64,000 bases of DNA from NCBI GenBank assembly GCA_903813345.2, contig CAIIXF020000007.1:1123730-1187729 (forward strand), read 5' to 3'. The position numbers and the translations under genes were made by a program. This stretch comes from Owenia fusiformis. Its lineage: Eukaryota; Annelida; Polychaeta; Sabellida; Oweniidae. Shown here piece after piece: positions 44,545-60,100 of the stretch. The number at the start of each line of letters is the position of its first letter. The first letter of the stretch is position 1. The notes beneath the pieces are model-generated. The model saw nothing but the letters and a program-made list of their open reading frames with translations, was not told where the DNA came from and ran no database searches.

Positions 44545-47460
44545 CATCCTAGTACATGTAATTATTACAATAGATCAACATGTTATATTTCAAAAGTGGT
44601 CGAAAAATATCGGCACTAGCTACACACATATTTCTTATCTAAAAAATGGGCTTTCTCAACTTTCATCTTGTAAGGTAAGTTACATGTACTGTAACAAAAA
44701 GCCACTGCAGGGTAGAACTAGCTAGAAGGGCTCATACCAGTCATTGTCTTTGATATCTAGCATATGGTGGGGGGAAGGTTGAACTCTCCTTTCCACGAAA
44801 AGTAATACTAGTATACGTTCTTGAATGATTTGAAGTGCAATACAGGATATATTCTGCTCGAGAAATTCCGTATTGGAACGAGACATAGTCGAGTGCCAAT
44901 ACAGAATATCGAGACTCGAAGTTTTGACTCTGTAACATACCCATTTTGCATCATGTTTATTATTACATGTTTATCCTCAATATTACATTTAAGGTCAAAA
45001 ACACACAGATACAAAGGTCAGTCCATACTACAAAGGGAGAAGTGCCATGAGAGGGGTCATGATTAGATAAGGTATGAGTATACAACTATATACAGTATAA
45101 TGTAATGTTATACAATGTAATGTTTAATCATTTGCTAATTTTCTTAGAGCAAAATATCTACATTTAGTAATTTTACTCAATAAGTACATGTACTTAGTAA
45201 AAGTCTATCTAATAGATCTTGTAGTTTCAATGGGAAATCTAGCAGGTGTGTTGTTTTTATAACAATGTTTCATGATGACCATCTATAGTTGATCCTATTA
45301 AAAAAATCTATAGCTAATCCTCGATCACATGGCTTCAGAATCTGTATACCATTTTAAAGCTCACGCTTTATGCTAATATGCAAATTATTGTTAGGAAATG
45401 AGTTTCATGGACTGATGGTCACTATGAAACACCCTTTACATTGATTTAGTGAATGTTTAAAAAATATATATTAAATGTTTTGCCAAAGGAGTGGTATCGA
45501 TATGGACAACTTTTTGAACACATGTTTCTCTTAAACCAGTCATAAAAAAATCATAAAATTTTACACATTGTCAATTTAATGGTCATCTTTTGAATGGTAA
45601 CAATATAATTTGAAAAATATATATATACTTTCATCTGTATTGTTTTAGAAAACAGTCAAACACTTGTTTTGTTTCTGGTATTATGTTTCCAGAGTGAAAT
45701 GAAACATCTTTCCGAACCTAAGAACTTAAGAGAAAAACATTGTTGAATTCAGTTCTCCATATCGATACCACTCGTTTCTAAAAGTAGAATTCGGAAATTG
45801 AACTCTAGATTATTTAACAGAATTTCTCTATATATAATATATATGTATAATGTTGATAATCCCTGACCATTATATGTTCAATTTTATGTCTGTTGCTTTA
45901 GATCCCCTGCAGTCGATCCCTGCCTAAAGCTTACACATTCAAACCCATTCTGCACTACAGACCAATAGCTTGCCTTATGTCACCACCAGGATGGGAAATC
46001 TATATATGAGATCATTATAATGAGCCATGACGTCTAGATTTGCGTCATTTAGGATAAAAAGATCATCATAAGAACATCAGAATGTGATGAAAAATGTCTA
46101 GAGATCGATTCTGGTTAGATCTAAAACATTTTCAGTGAGAGGTATTAAGGCAAATATAGCATGTGACGAATTGATGCATTCAGCAAAAATATACATGGAG
46201 GAGGTGGAATTTGTAGATTTTTAAGTTTTTAAAGTTTGTAAGTTTTTAATCATTCACTAAAAAAGTAGAAAAATATGAGAAATTTTCATTGCCATGCACA
46301 ATGACATCGTAAATGTATAAGTAAATGTATTGGTGACTACATACATGTCAAGAACTAGTGTTACATCCACTTATACCAAGATACATTGAGATAAAGAGCC
46401 ATTTGCAAGATAATAAGGCATAGTAGTACAAAAACTAGCCAGACAAAGTATACTTCAGAATCAGTATAAAATATTTATTCCTTGATGTTAAAGTGAAAAT
46501 CTCACTGTAACTATACGCTACTCTCTGAACCTCAACTAGAGGGTTCCAGGCAGAATGGAAAAAAACTGATAAATAGCTTAACATATATGGTAGCCTCAAA
46601 CTGAAGTTTTTGTTGGTATGAGAAATGAATGCTTGGAGAGAATGTGTATGTAATACCACTTGATTATTAAAGAACACCTGAATCAAGATAAACGTCTCAC
46701 TTAACTTGTGATAACAGTGGACTTACTTATCAATGACACCTATAATGACCTGAAAATAAATCGTCAGTGAATTTTTCATTTTTTATTTATTATTCCTTGC
46801 ATTCATTCATGAGAAAATGAATGGTTTGATTGTTGCATTGAATGGTTAGATTGTTGCATTAAATGGTTAGATCGTTGCCTTTCTCTTTGATTTATACAAT
46901 AACAACATAAGTTACCTATAAGTGCATATATGATTTGCTATTGTAACATGAGGATTTCTAGTTAAAAGGAAATGTTTTTATATTTCAATTGAATAATATT
47001 TTGTAAATATGTTAATGCTTATAAATACTCTCACATATATTTACATGTGTAAATTCTTTGCTTTTATAAGTTGTTGATGTACACTTAAACTAGTTAATAT
47101 TTAGTACAAAGTACCTTTTTAATCTGATGTCAAAAGTCAATTAATTAAATAGCTATACATGTAGTAAGTTAAGAATAAGAGTTCCTGAAAGTTCAATTCA
47201 GGACATATTCATCAAAATTAAATAGAAACTTCATTGAAAAATAGATGTCGCTGTGGCATACAAATACACAGTATGCTTTCCATTGAATCCATGGTGATGT
47301 ACTCAGTATTTTATATTGGAGCACTGCTTTCAACTAGATTTTCACACAAGAAATAGACTAAGCTTCAGCTGGCTAAGAACACCCTTTACACATGCAAAAT
47401 GTGAACACTGGATACTGAACACCCCCTTTTTCATGTTATTACATTCACTGCTTTGTGAAC
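44545..47460. other. Intergenic, upstream of the ankyrin gene
   Basis: No gene is recognised. Simple repeats (ATATATATG near 45835, AATGGTTAGATTGTTGCATT twice near 46830-46865) and AT-rich sequence. The ankyrin gene promoter presumably lies near the 3' end, but I can point to no specific element. Confidence 0.4.
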
Positions 47461-48133
47461 ATGAACTTTGTACATATTAATTCATATGCCAAAGGATCTA
47501 AAGAAATTGTGAAAGTTGAACAATCAAAATCCAAACAAAAAATGGAACAAAATCAAACTCGAAAGAAAGAAATTGCATTTCATGATCGAGATTATGATTA
47601 CACTCAATCCGTCCCATCCCAGGACTCTCTCAAGCCTATTATAGCATGTGCAGAATTTCAGGATAGATTTACAAGATCTTTGAAAATCACACCAGGGACT
47701 ATGTCTTCCATTACTCAAGTAACCAAAAAATCGACCAGTTCATCATCCAAATATGGTAAATCTGCACACGGAGAAGCAGAGGCTCCCTCTCCTGCTAGTC
47801 AACCACACCGGACGTTCCTCAGATCAGAAAGTTCTGTCTCGGAACATTACGAAGTTGATAGCGGAAATGCAATATATCAGATTCACTTTGACAGTACATT
47901 AAGTGTGTGCAATACATTCTGGCGACCGGCCTTAACATTCTCGCCATACAAGTATGGTGATATGGTGCTAGAGTTTGGAGATATTTGGCCTGATGACTCC
48001 ACCCTTCCTGGCTTAATGAAGGAGGCTTTCCAGATGACTGCCTTAAGACGTTCAGTTCTTGAGATATGTAAACTTGTCCTGAGGTGTGGCCCTTTGAGGG
48101 TGCTGAAGTTGCTCTTAGAACAGAGAGTGATAG
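47461..48133 (+). CDS. Ankyrin gene exon 1
   Basis: ATG at 47461 (an in-frame TGA at 47416 precedes it) and donor GTGAGT at 48134. It encodes a Lys/Gln/Ser-rich N-terminus and then a folded-looking stretch ending LKLLLEQRVI, the end of a helix pair before the first clear ankyrin repeat. Confidence 0.75.
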
Positions 48134-51100
48134 GTGAGTTGCATCCTGGAATTCAATAAAATTTCAAAATAGGGCCATGTATTAAGCATCTACTGAAAAC
48201 CCCATTTAGACCTAACCTTCTTTTAAAGAATTTTCTGGACATAAAAAAGATCAATGAGGGAACCTTTCAATATTCATCATCTAATAATAATTATATACAA
48301 CTGGTGCTTCATATTTGCCCTTATTTCAAGCAGAGACCTATTATATTTTAAATGTCTCTGTTTTAAGAAAAGCTTGTAGGCATGCATCAAGCCTTTTTGT
48401 TTTCCCAATATGTTTCATTATAAATAATTAATAATGAGTGAAGCTAGAGACTTGATGCAAGACTATTATGTTTGTAATGTTTGAATGTGATTTTATTTGC
48501 TAATTCTAATCATTGTCAAAAACATGTCTCCTGTTCTAAAAGACTTTCCAATCAGAGATTACATTTTCTGGAGTTGCTTTTGTGCTCCCATCTATTATAA
48601 TTATGTGGAATGATTGTAAGACTTTGAAAAGAATTATAGATGTCATGGCTTTATATAAAAATTGATCAACATGATAAGGCCATAAGAGGTAGATTTTTGT
48701 TTTTCATCTCCATTCAGTAGGAGGGGGAGGAGGAGGAATAATTTTAATTGAAAAGTCTGTTGGAACATGGTCATGAAAGACAGGTTCATGATAATGATTA
48801 GAATTAGCCGACCCATGTTCTGAAGTCTCAAGCCGAAGTGAGAATTCAAATTGAAGAGGTGAACTTTGTAGAGGAGAGAGACATTACTAAATCAGTAATG
48901 TGGAAATTGATCTGGGGAGGGTTGAGGGAAACTATGGTTCCTAGCTTGATGATCTATGCTCGGGACTTTAAAACATGGATCTCTAGAGGCCTTGTACCCT
49001 TACATGATTTGAATTTTGCCTTGCCAGGACATAAAACATCTACTTCTTATGCCCTTATGGAATTCACTGTATAGTGAATCAAAGTAAAGTGTCACTTGAC
49101 TTTATCAATAATTGCATAATAATTGTATGGTTAGGATGATTTGAGTTATCTATACTGATTGCACTCATCTTAGTTCACTCGGCTCCCATTGGTCGATGAC
49201 CCATTCACCTCCCGTCGGTCGATGACCGCAGTGAAGACCAAGCATGCGAAGGTGGAATGCACTTTAATATTAATGTCACAAATCAAACAATGGACTTGAG
49301 GTCATATTTGGAAGATTGATGTATATTGGTTAATAGTTTTACACAAAACATATTTTTCATGATGGCAACCTTTGTAACTTGTGGGATTTTTTTAGATTTC
49401 CAAGTTTTTCATTCCCAGGAAGGAAAAGTCTTGGTTTGGAGAACACTCTCCTGGGCTAATAGTTTTTTATGAAAAATATAGAAATATCACCCAAATTAAA
49501 TTAAGGGATATTCAAAAGAGGACAAAATCTACAAGATGTAAAAATATCAAAATTGTCTGAAGCAGACGTAACTTGCAGTAGACCGATTCAATAAACGAAA
49601 GTCTCAATTTGGAGAAAGAAATTCATCAGTGAAGTGCACTAATCATTTTTTTATGAAAAATATAGAAATATCACTCAAATTAAATTATGGATATTGTATT
49701 ATATTGTTTGAGATTTTGATAGTGTGTCCATAGAATTGATTTGTTCACACATTTCATTTCCACCCCCCACCCTGGCCCATATTTTTATTCATATTTGACT
49801 ATAATTTTTCTGATTTGTGGACATGAAAATTTAAAACAGCCACACAAAGCTTGGATTTTGAATATTATATTGTGACATATTACAGTTACTAAAGAATTTA
49901 TTCATCAGGATTTCTGGTTATTATTTGCTGGCTTTATTTAACAACTATTAGTAAGTGGACTTACATTATAGCTTTGATATGATAAATTATGAAATAGGTA
50001 GATTTGCTGACCACTTGAATCTTATCACATACGTAATTGAACAAAAATGAGAGTTGCAAAACAGTCACGTTTTGAAACATGTTTTGTTTAATATCTTAAT
50101 GTAAATATGTACTTCACAAGTTCTAAAAAATCCAGGATTATTGCAATCATTATGACTTTTATATTTCAACAAACATACAGTATAGTGAATAGATGCTTGG
50201 ATTCACTATCAATATAATGGGTAAATATGAAGAATTATTTACAAGTAAAATGGATGGACTAATAACTATTCAAAAGATAAAACACAGTTAGGAAGAAATG
50301 GAGAGGGCTGTTTTATCTTCATGATTAATTCATTGTAATATAATACACTACTTATAGGTCAAGTCTATTTTATGCAAATCTTAAAGGCACCTTTCAAAGT
50401 TATAGAAAATATAGTTCAATCATTCAAATATTACTATATTCATCACTTGAAAAACTGTTTGAGACAATTCTTGAAAAATGTGACTTTTGAAAAAAGTTGT
50501 CCTTCTTGTAATTTTCAAATATTTGAATTTCCCGTCATTTTAGAAACAAAAGTTTGACATTGTAAACCACATTATCTCTCTACTTTAATAGATCAGACAT
50601 TTCAATCTATCAATCTTTGATTTGATGCATATAAAAACTTTTAAAGCTTTTTTAAAAATTGTGATGTCACAAGAATACATTATGATGCCATTTAGGTTTC
50701 TTGTACAAATATTTTTTAAATATGGTTAGCAGTATTGTTTGCCTATCTAGGTTGAAATTAAGTTTTTATCATGTTTTTAATATTTATGTTCTATCAGATT
50801 CAGTGAGAACTAGAATTTAAAATGTATTTTTTCTGTGCTTGTGAGTTCATTTCTTGCTTATTTTTCACCCAATTTCGTTAATTTTTTCAACACCAAAATG
50901 TTAGGAATAGGATAATGTTATGTATCGGTGAAAATTATTGCTTAACAATGTATTTACGTGACAACTAAAAAAAATTTGAAATAAATTCATAATTTTTCAA
51001 ACAAAAAGTCTTATAAAATCAACATTTTAAATTAAATTGAAAAATTTCACATACCACATTTTGATATTGGATAAGACTATAACTGATAACATAAGCCCAA

Positions 51101-54100
51101 GTGGTTTAAACTAAACTTTTATGGGGCTGTAAGTGATTTTGTTTCTCTTTATGCAGCATTTGACAAACATTCTGCTTTCAGGTATCTTTATCACCTTAAA
51201 CTCAGATATAGTATCTCAATAAATCTCAGATCAAGCATCTAGTAAATCTTATTTATTTCTATGAGATTCAACTGTGAGCAGTGAACAGTGCAGGGTCTTT
51301 TCCCCCAGACACTGCATGGGAGTTCATGGCTTGTACTCATTGTACTATAGTTTAGTAGAAGGGATAAAACAAGTTAAATTCCTTACTCTTATCATTTTCT
51401 TATGATGTTTCTAAAAGGTCTGACAGACTTTATTTAGAATAATTTTTGATCTGGAGAAAATGAATAACTTCAGAACTTTCCCTATCTTTGATAAAATATT
51501 TTAATTCTTTCTGAGAAAATAAATTATACCAGTATTTGTTCTACTGTTCAATAATCAGGGTGGGGCCATGAGCTCAATGGATGATAACAATTCATTTCTT
51601 TACGTCCCATGATAACATTGCAACTAGTTGATTAGTTTAATAGGTAGGTGTTTTAAGGACATTTTTAGATTTACTTGAACTGACACCATCATAATTAAGG
51701 ACAAACTAGTGCAACTAATATGATCTTGTTGTATATATGAACAAGACATGAATATTGAATTTTGGGTGAGATCAGAGCAAACAGGAAAAAGCAAGTTGTC
51801 TGTCATATGTTAGCATTTAAAGGTATTCTGTAGGTGATGCCATTTCACGAGGTTTGATTTGCTTATCAACAGAATATTTTTGTGCAGTATGTAATATAAT
51901 ATTTCATTTTAGCTGACAATATTAAGTACAGGGTGACCCAAAATGAATGCATCCCATAAATGTAACATGCTTTTTTGAAAGGCCATAAAATTTAAATGGT
52001 ACCTGTTACACTGCTGGGTTGAGTCTAACGAAGCATTTTTGTAACGAAGGTTAGCGAAAAAATTGTGTCCACACTGGCTTTATCCAACCCTAACGAAGCA
52101 ATTATTTGGTGTTACACTGCACTTAAAATGCTTCGTTGCGCGTGCGCATTACTCATCTGCCCCACCCACTTATTATGATTAATATTTTTATTCTTTTGAT
52201 ATAAACCATTGATCAAACTCAAAAATCTAATTTTTAATCTTTATTTTAACAAATCAGCACAGAAAAAGACTAGTTCAAAATTCTCGGGAAAATAAAACAA
52301 GATGAATGTGATCATTCGTAAACATGTCCATACATTTTTCCTATCATTTCGATTTTTATATATTTCAGCTGTCAATTACGATTACAAGTATTGTTTTCAT
52401 TTTCTATCATTTCCTTTGGAAACCATATGGAATAAAAATAGGCCTATGTTAATTACTAGGAGGAATTGGATTTGGGGTTTATACAGACGACTAGTATGTT
52501 ATATCGTATAAAAACGTTCAACTTCCAAATGGACTTCTCGGTTGTATTTCAAATAGTGTAGCCATTACTAAAATATCTCGGTGTTCGGCTGGTGGTTTAA
52601 CTCACGCGGTCCTAACTTCGATCGTTAATTTGAATTTTCGACCTACCAGATGCTTGAAAATCAAGGATTGCGATACTGCACCGTTTTTCTTTAAACTTGT
52701 TCCATTCAAAGCAAAACAAAATTGCCTTTCTGTCGGTGCATTACTTTATTGCAAAGAGTCCCTCGTTCTAGCAGCGTTTTGGTTCCCAGCTGTTGGAAGG
52801 CCTTCTTACAGCTGGGGACCAAAATGCCGCTGGAAGTAGGGACTCTGTTTAAGAGAATAATGTACCATCAGAAAGGTATTTTTGTTATGCTTTGAATGGA
52901 ACAAGTTTGAAGAAAAACGGTGCAGTATGAGACTCGTAATCCTTGATTTTCAAACATCCGGTAGGTCAAAAATTCAAATTAACGGTCGAAGTTAGGACCA
53001 CGAGTAACTACTTTTTCATGACCAATTCATTTTAATATGAATATTACCCGTCTCGCCAATACTCCATGCATATTTGAGTGAGTTTGACATAAATTAGTAT
53101 GTTAATCCATCAGCCGTCCGTTGAATTCGAAAATGGCGCAAATAGGAAGAAACTTGAATATCAGTTGTAAGTATCGTCTTACGACACATCAATAGTGTTT
53201 GGGGCTGGCCTAAAACATGCATCCTCTCTGTGGCAAATATCTGTCGACAAGAAACAATTTTGGCCACCGTTCCTTGTCCGCAGGTTTTACCGTATTTAAT
53301 AAATAAAATAATGGAACGACTAGTACAAGTACATATATTGCAATGGGGCGATAGCCAGTTGAATACGATTTCTGAAGAGAGACATTTTCGAATCAATCAA
53401 GTCGGCTATATTCCCTGATGTGATTCACCGGGAAGCAATTGTATCAGTATCATGGTATTAACACCTTTAGAATTACATATAATTACGTATAATTATTCGA
53501 GGCGCAAGAAAAAATTAATATTAAACATGTATGCCACAACTTTCCATTTAGTAAGCATATCTTATGTAATTTCAAAAGTTTACCCTTCCACACTTGAAAC
53601 GGAGTTTTCCGAAAGAGGGACATTTAAATATTCTAGGTTTATTCTCTAATAGATCAGATAAACGTTTCAAAACTAGCGTATACATATACGGTAAAACCTG
53701 CGTTTTTTAGATTTAATACTTTTTGTCATATCAATGCGAGGAAAGGCAGGGAATCGAATGAAATGCTACGAAAGACGGTAAATCACATTTGTACGTGGCG
53801 TTTAGGGCTTGAGTTAGCGTCAATCAGTGACGCAAATAGGTAATTATTTTAATCAAAACGTAGCATTATAATAATACGTACTTAAAAACATGTTCTTTCC
53901 TCGCGATTTCTCTCATTTAATACAAAATGATGAATGTGCTCTTTATTACGCGCATGCGCAAACCGCCAACTAAGCATTTTCTAACGAAGCTACCTGTTAC
54001 ACAGGCCAAAAAAGCTTCGTTGGGAGCTAACCTTCGTTGAATTTTCTACTAAATTGCTTCGTTATCAACTAAGCTTTTCCAACGAAGGCGGAGGTGTTAC

Positions 54101-57100
54101 ACTGGCCCAAAATTGCTTCGTTACGAAGCTTTTTGTCAAATTGCTTCGTAACGAAGCATTTCAACTGGCCTGTGTAACAGGGGTCAATGGCAAGAAGCAA
54201 ACTTTTAGGGACTGATTTGTCACAAACTCAGCTTGATATGAGTGAAAAATGAAGCACATATCTTATTTGTTATAGAAATATGGCGTTACAATAAATAAAA
54301 TAAATCAAAAAAATGACAAGTGCATTTATGGATTGCACTCATTTTGGGTCACCCTGTTTAAGAGGGTTATTTATTGTTACCTGAATAAGTTTTCCTCACA
54401 TGTTTAAGAAGCTATGATTGTGTTATAGGCATAGATCAAGTTTTTGAGAATGGGTCCAGTATGTTACATATTGCGTGTATAGCCCGCAACAGTGATGCAG
54501 TGCAGCATCTTTGCAGCCTAGGAATTAATCCAAAGATTCAAGATAAATATGGTGAGTTACCATTATTTGTTATTCCATGGAACAAAGTTCGGAGGGATAT
54601 AGGGAATGCTCTGTCCACCTTTCTGTACGTACATCCATCCGTACGTCCGTCCATCCGCCTGATTTTGTTCATATTTTGTACACATATACCATATGGGGGT
54701 AGAAGTTCTGCTCAAAAGCCGATTTTTGAAATGGCCGCTCATTTAAAAATGGCGGCCATTTGAGTGCCAATTTTACACTAACTTAGGTACAATATGTAAA
54801 ACTGCAATAGCAATATGCTTTAAATTATACAGGGCATAAATAAAGCTAAAAATGTAGATATTAAAGAAGCACAAGGCAGCCATATTGAAAAATGGCTGCC
54901 TTTACACACTATTTTGTGTGTTATTGCTATATACTTCGTTTGTAAAAATGCCAGCCATGGCTGTTCAATGGGATTAGCTACGCTTTGGCGTTGCTGTTGT
55001 CTAGTTTTAGAAAGAATTTGCAATGCATAAATGTTATAATTTTTCTGATGAATGGGATCCATATTCTAAATGAATTTGTTCCATAAACAGCATCACTGTT
55101 CTCAATATGATTATTGTGTTACACATTTTTGAGATTAAAGTATTAAATTTCTAAATGTAATCAATACTAATATCAATGGCAGTGCACTTAATCACAAGTA
55201 GGGCAACTTAGTACACCTTATCACGTCCAGGAGTTCATATGTTAGTAAAGATTTAAGATAGATTTAAAAATAATTTCACAACAACTATAAGACATATTGA
55301 CACATAAAATGGATGCTCTTTCTGAATTTCAAGGTCGTACTGCAGATCAAGTTTTGTTCTGCCCAAAAATTCGCAAACTACTCCCAGCACGTTATCTTAT
55401 GAGTCCTCCGCGAGATGGTCGGAGATCACAACCACCTGCAAGTATGCATGATAAGGAAACAATGTTTCAAATGGCTCATTCAGTAAAAGATGTTGATGAA
55501 CTGGAGATTAAATTACAGGTAAGAATTCTCTGTTTTTGTTTATTTTTCATATATACCATTTCCTCATCTAAGCTTGAAATTAATAATCAGCCATATAAGC
55601 TATTTTAATTACTGTAATTGAAGATGTGCTAGTCCATTGTTAAAATCTTACGCAAAGATTTTGAGATATTTGGGGAAAAGAGAGCAAAAAACATTATGAA
55701 ACATTATACGTATACCTCTACTGTATGTATTGGTATAAATCAGAGTACCTAAATGGAAAAAAATTGAAAAAAAATTCAAGCACATTGACAATGTTTGAAT
55801 TTAAAATGGCAATTGCACATTGAGATATACATATGCAAATGTCTTAAACTTTATTTGAGTTTTCTAAATTCTCAAAATATTCTATTGTACAGTAGTTTAT
55901 TTTTAATAATGTTTATTGTACAATGTTTATTGTACAGTGTTTATTGTACAATGTTTATTGTACAACTCAATCTAAATAAACAAAATTATGAAAAAAGCAA
56001 ATGACCATGTTAATTTCACAGATGAACTTGTTAGATATTTCGACAATTCATAAGTCCCAACTGAAATAAATGCTATTATTCAAATTTTAATTAGAATATA
56101 AATGAAGTTGAAAAAACATGATTCTTTCAAAAATGAAATCTTACCCTAGTTTGAAAATTCACTGATAAATATAAATCTAATCTAAACTGATGTTTGGTAA
56201 TGTCAAAATTTGTTTATTCAGCATCTTTTCTACATGTAAGAAGAATTGATAGAATGAATTACAAGTAACAATTTAAAGATGCGGTATACCATACGTAGGT
56301 CTCTCTCCTGGAAAATCAATGATGACCCATTATAATTGCTGTCCATATTCTCTCTAGGCGCACATACTCGACTTTTCAATGAAAGACTCTGGCAACTTGA
56401 GTAACAAAAATCCAAAAAATAAAATATTTTGAAAAAAATAATGAATGAAATTTCTTTCCTTTATAATTGTTATATTTTTTGTTTGTACATGTACTTGACC
56501 CCAAGGGGTGTGAATGTACTTAAAGAATAAATAAATATAAATATGCTCTGAAAACAGTTTGGATTATAAAACTTTACCTTCTTCTAAGGCCACTATATTG
56601 TGGCCTTTGTCCAAAGATAAATCCCTGCATGTTTTTTACTGCTGTATACAGGACATGTAATCATAAAATTTGAAATCAAATATTTGCCATTTTTCCACAT
56701 CACAATTTGAATTGCGAGGTTTGGTCGTATTACAAAACACACATGAAGTGATCAATGTATTTGTTCACATCTTCTGGATCACTAAAATCTACAGCCAGTT
56801 ACTAATGTCAGACAATAACGACATTTCATCCAGTTTTCGAATCTCGCCATTTTTCTTGGAGCCGTTTATTTTAATTTTAGACGAAATCATGCAATATTTC
56901 ATCAAGGAGCCCAGCCAGTTCCATTTTAATTCATGATAGAGACTCGAGTAAATAGAACTCACAAAACTCAACAGTGAAACATCAGATTGTGAGGCAAACT
57001 ACTTTTCTTTTCATTTTTGATAGATATTTGTATTTAATTAGCTGTGTCAAGTATCTTAATTCCAAATGATTTTAAGCATAAACTTATATCTTAGAAAAGT

Positions 57101-60100
57101 TGAGTAATAAAACAAATTAGATTTCTGGATATCTGCAGGTTTTACATTAAACATTGACTTTTAGTAAAATTAATGCTTACATGTCCATGCTTCTACTTTA
57201 GTCATTATTGAGTTTATAATGACAAGTAGGTTTTTCATCTGGTAACAGTTCTATTTGAAGAGTGATTGACTCATGCGCAGAACTATCATATGAAGTAAGA
57301 ATTGTTCTTAAACATGTTCATCAGTTTGGATTATTAAATACTAAATCAATTTTCTTCTTTACACCTTTATTTTGAAAACGCAATGTTTCAGATCACATCT
57401 GGAACCTTTATCAACTGTAATATTAATTCCATAAATAAATAAATTGGCGGGAATTTTGAATTAATTTTGGGAAATTAATATGACATAATACTGTTTTTTT
57501 ATATAATTCTTTTGTGGCACTTCAGTTCAGTTTTTATTACAGTTGATAAAGGTTCCAGATGTGATCCGAAACAGTCTATGTTTTCAAAATAAAGTTGTAT
57601 AGAAGAAAATTGATTTAATGGTGTAAATACATTTGCAAATGCTTGATTAATTCAGATTTTCTTGATAGCATATGTCATATTTCAGACACTTGACTTTGAT
57701 GTGAACAGTGAAACCAATAGCAAGGGAGATTACCTCATACATGTTGCAGCACGAGAAGGTAATTAAAGGCACTATCAGCCATTATCAACCTACCCGTATC
57801 ACCACCTCACATTGCCCAAAATTAAAAGAATTTCATAATAAAGCCCATCAATAACTAGAAGACTGCAGTTATTGAGCTGCTTTAAGAAAGCTTCCTCTGC
57901 ACATGACACATTATAAAATAAGATTTTTGAGTAATTCAAAAATTTGTATAATAAGGGCGTAGTGCCTGTTATGCACAGTACACCCGTGTGTACCAAATGA
58001 ATTTGCAAAACATTAAAAAATGTGTTAAAATGCATTTATTTGTTTGCACATTTATTAATGATTCTGTATTTGTATATTTAATTTTATCAGAATAGAACTA
58101 TTTAAAGTTGACAAAAACACTTAGATAGCATCTAATAATGTCTTCAAAAAATTATCAGGGGACTCACTATACCCCAGGACCATCCAAGATCAGACATCCC
58201 CACTTGGGCGTACCAACTCAAAATAATAGCCCTACAGCCATGTATAAGTTGATGATTTATTAAAGCAGCGCGGCAAAGAGTAGACATTTATATAATATAC
58301 GACATGTAGCATGTTGGAATCAAGATTTTCCAAAAATATATGAAACAACCATATTCTTTGTATCTCAAAAATTATTAAAAATGCAGAAATATCCGTATTC
58401 ATTGGAATTGAAAAAATTTTTGATTAAAAAAAATTCTGGACTTCCTAGAAAATAGATGGATGTTTTAGCAAAAAATTCGCGTCCAGTCTGGTCTTCAATG
58501 GCCCTTATTATATAAATAGCGTTTTTGAGAAGAATGTTCCCCAACAAGACTAGCAAAAACTTTCCCCTTCTTTGTAGGTCTAAGTCAAATGTCTTTCCTG
58601 AGATGCCTAGCGAGGATCCAAGATGCTGACATTGAGCTCCAAAATGCAAAGGGAATGACCGCGCTGATGATAGCCTCTGAGATGGGTGATGCTGTACTAG
58701 TTGATGTCTTGTTGTGCCTCATTGGGTCCAACCCTAACACCCCTAACCGTTCTAATGGTTGGACAGCACTCCATTACTCTGCTAGAGAAAATCAGATTGA
58801 TGTGGCAAAGTGAGTTGAGTGCATTAAGAACAGCCCCTAAAAATGTCTGAAACTAGAATTTGAAGATAATAAGATAATTCTAACTTGTTTTCCCCTTGGC
58901 CTTTGACATCTTTGCACCAAAATTAACATTGCAAAGATGATTTGATCACTACATGTACACAGATGTTTAGAGTTAGACACTCATGGGATTGCATTTAAGT
59001 TTATAAATGTTATTTTTTAGATCTAATTACTACACCAAGAAGAAAATATCAATTCATTTTTTTGATTAAGATAAAATACATTTGTTACGCTATCTAATGC
59101 TATGAAACATGAGGCCATATGAAATGGGAGCTACGATATATTTATTTATGAAATAATGTTCCAAACTTTGAACCATGTAACACATGAGTCATTGATATTT
59201 TGCAATTACATTGTATAATATTCGGTGATGCAACCTGCCATTTTATAGCACAAATTATATTATTTATAGTTGTTTGACAAAACGTGGTGCTGATTTTAAT
59301 TTGGAAGACTTTGAAGGCCGAAGAGCTGATGATATTGCTAAGCAATATAATGTCCAAGACTGCAGGGAGGTCATTGAGGCACAGAGGGTGTTACGTATTG
59401 AGAGTCTCAGTCAACAAGTACAACAGGTCTGTAGATTATCTTTGCCACTAGTTGCTCCGTTATATGTAAAGCTAATCCACACTAAAGTCACAATTTTAGT
59501 GAGATAAGTCTATAATTGTTCCATCGAATGAAGTTCAGAGGGATATAGGGAATGCCTCTGTCTGTACATAACTCAAACACTGGTTTTGTTCATATTCTGT
59601 ACACCTATGCGCTATGGGGGTAGAAGTTCTGCTCGAAAGCCGATTTTTGAAATTGCGACTCATTTAAAAATGGCAGCCATTTTAGAGCTGACATTACAGT
59701 TATTTAGGTGCAATGTATAAAACTGTAATAGTAATATGTTTTAAATGTAAAAAGTAATATTGAGCATGAAAGCTAGAAATTAAGATATTTAAGAAATACA
59801 TGGCAGTCTTCTTGAAAATTTTAATGTATGTTATTTTACGATTTTTGCTAATAACTGAAAAAACAGAAGACTTTTGTAAAAATGGCAGCCACAGCTTTTT
59901 GATGGGATTTGCTACACTTTGGCATTGCTGTTTATCATATCTAGTTATCACTCTTCCTTGATATTGTTAACTTCACGGAAGCAGAGTATTTGCAAAATGA
60001 CATATCCATTTGACCAGGTCTCCTATAGCCTAATAAAGCATAAAATATCTCAATATCTGGACTGCAATCATTATTATAGAATAAAAACATATCGACAATA

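Larger units (their letters stand above)
51929..54356. mobile_element. Mariner-type element in ankyrin intron 1 carrying nested palindromic DNA
   Basis: Ends are CAGGGTGACCCAAAATGA and its inverse TCATTTTGGGTCACCCTG, after TA at 51927-51928 (the right flank is TT). The ends resemble the CAGGGTGTCCC family in the LRR gene. Between ~52003 and 54180 a second element is nested, so the host mariner sequence is only the outermost ~75 and ~170 bp. Confidence 0.65.

Noticed and set aside
48838-49074. 78-residue frame in ankyrin intron 1
   Set aside because: No acceptor/donor pair with matching phase and no domain; the exon 1 to exon 2 join is already in phase without it.
53094-53396. 100-residue minus frame in the nested element
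   Set aside because: No recognisable transposase motif; overlaps another frame on +.
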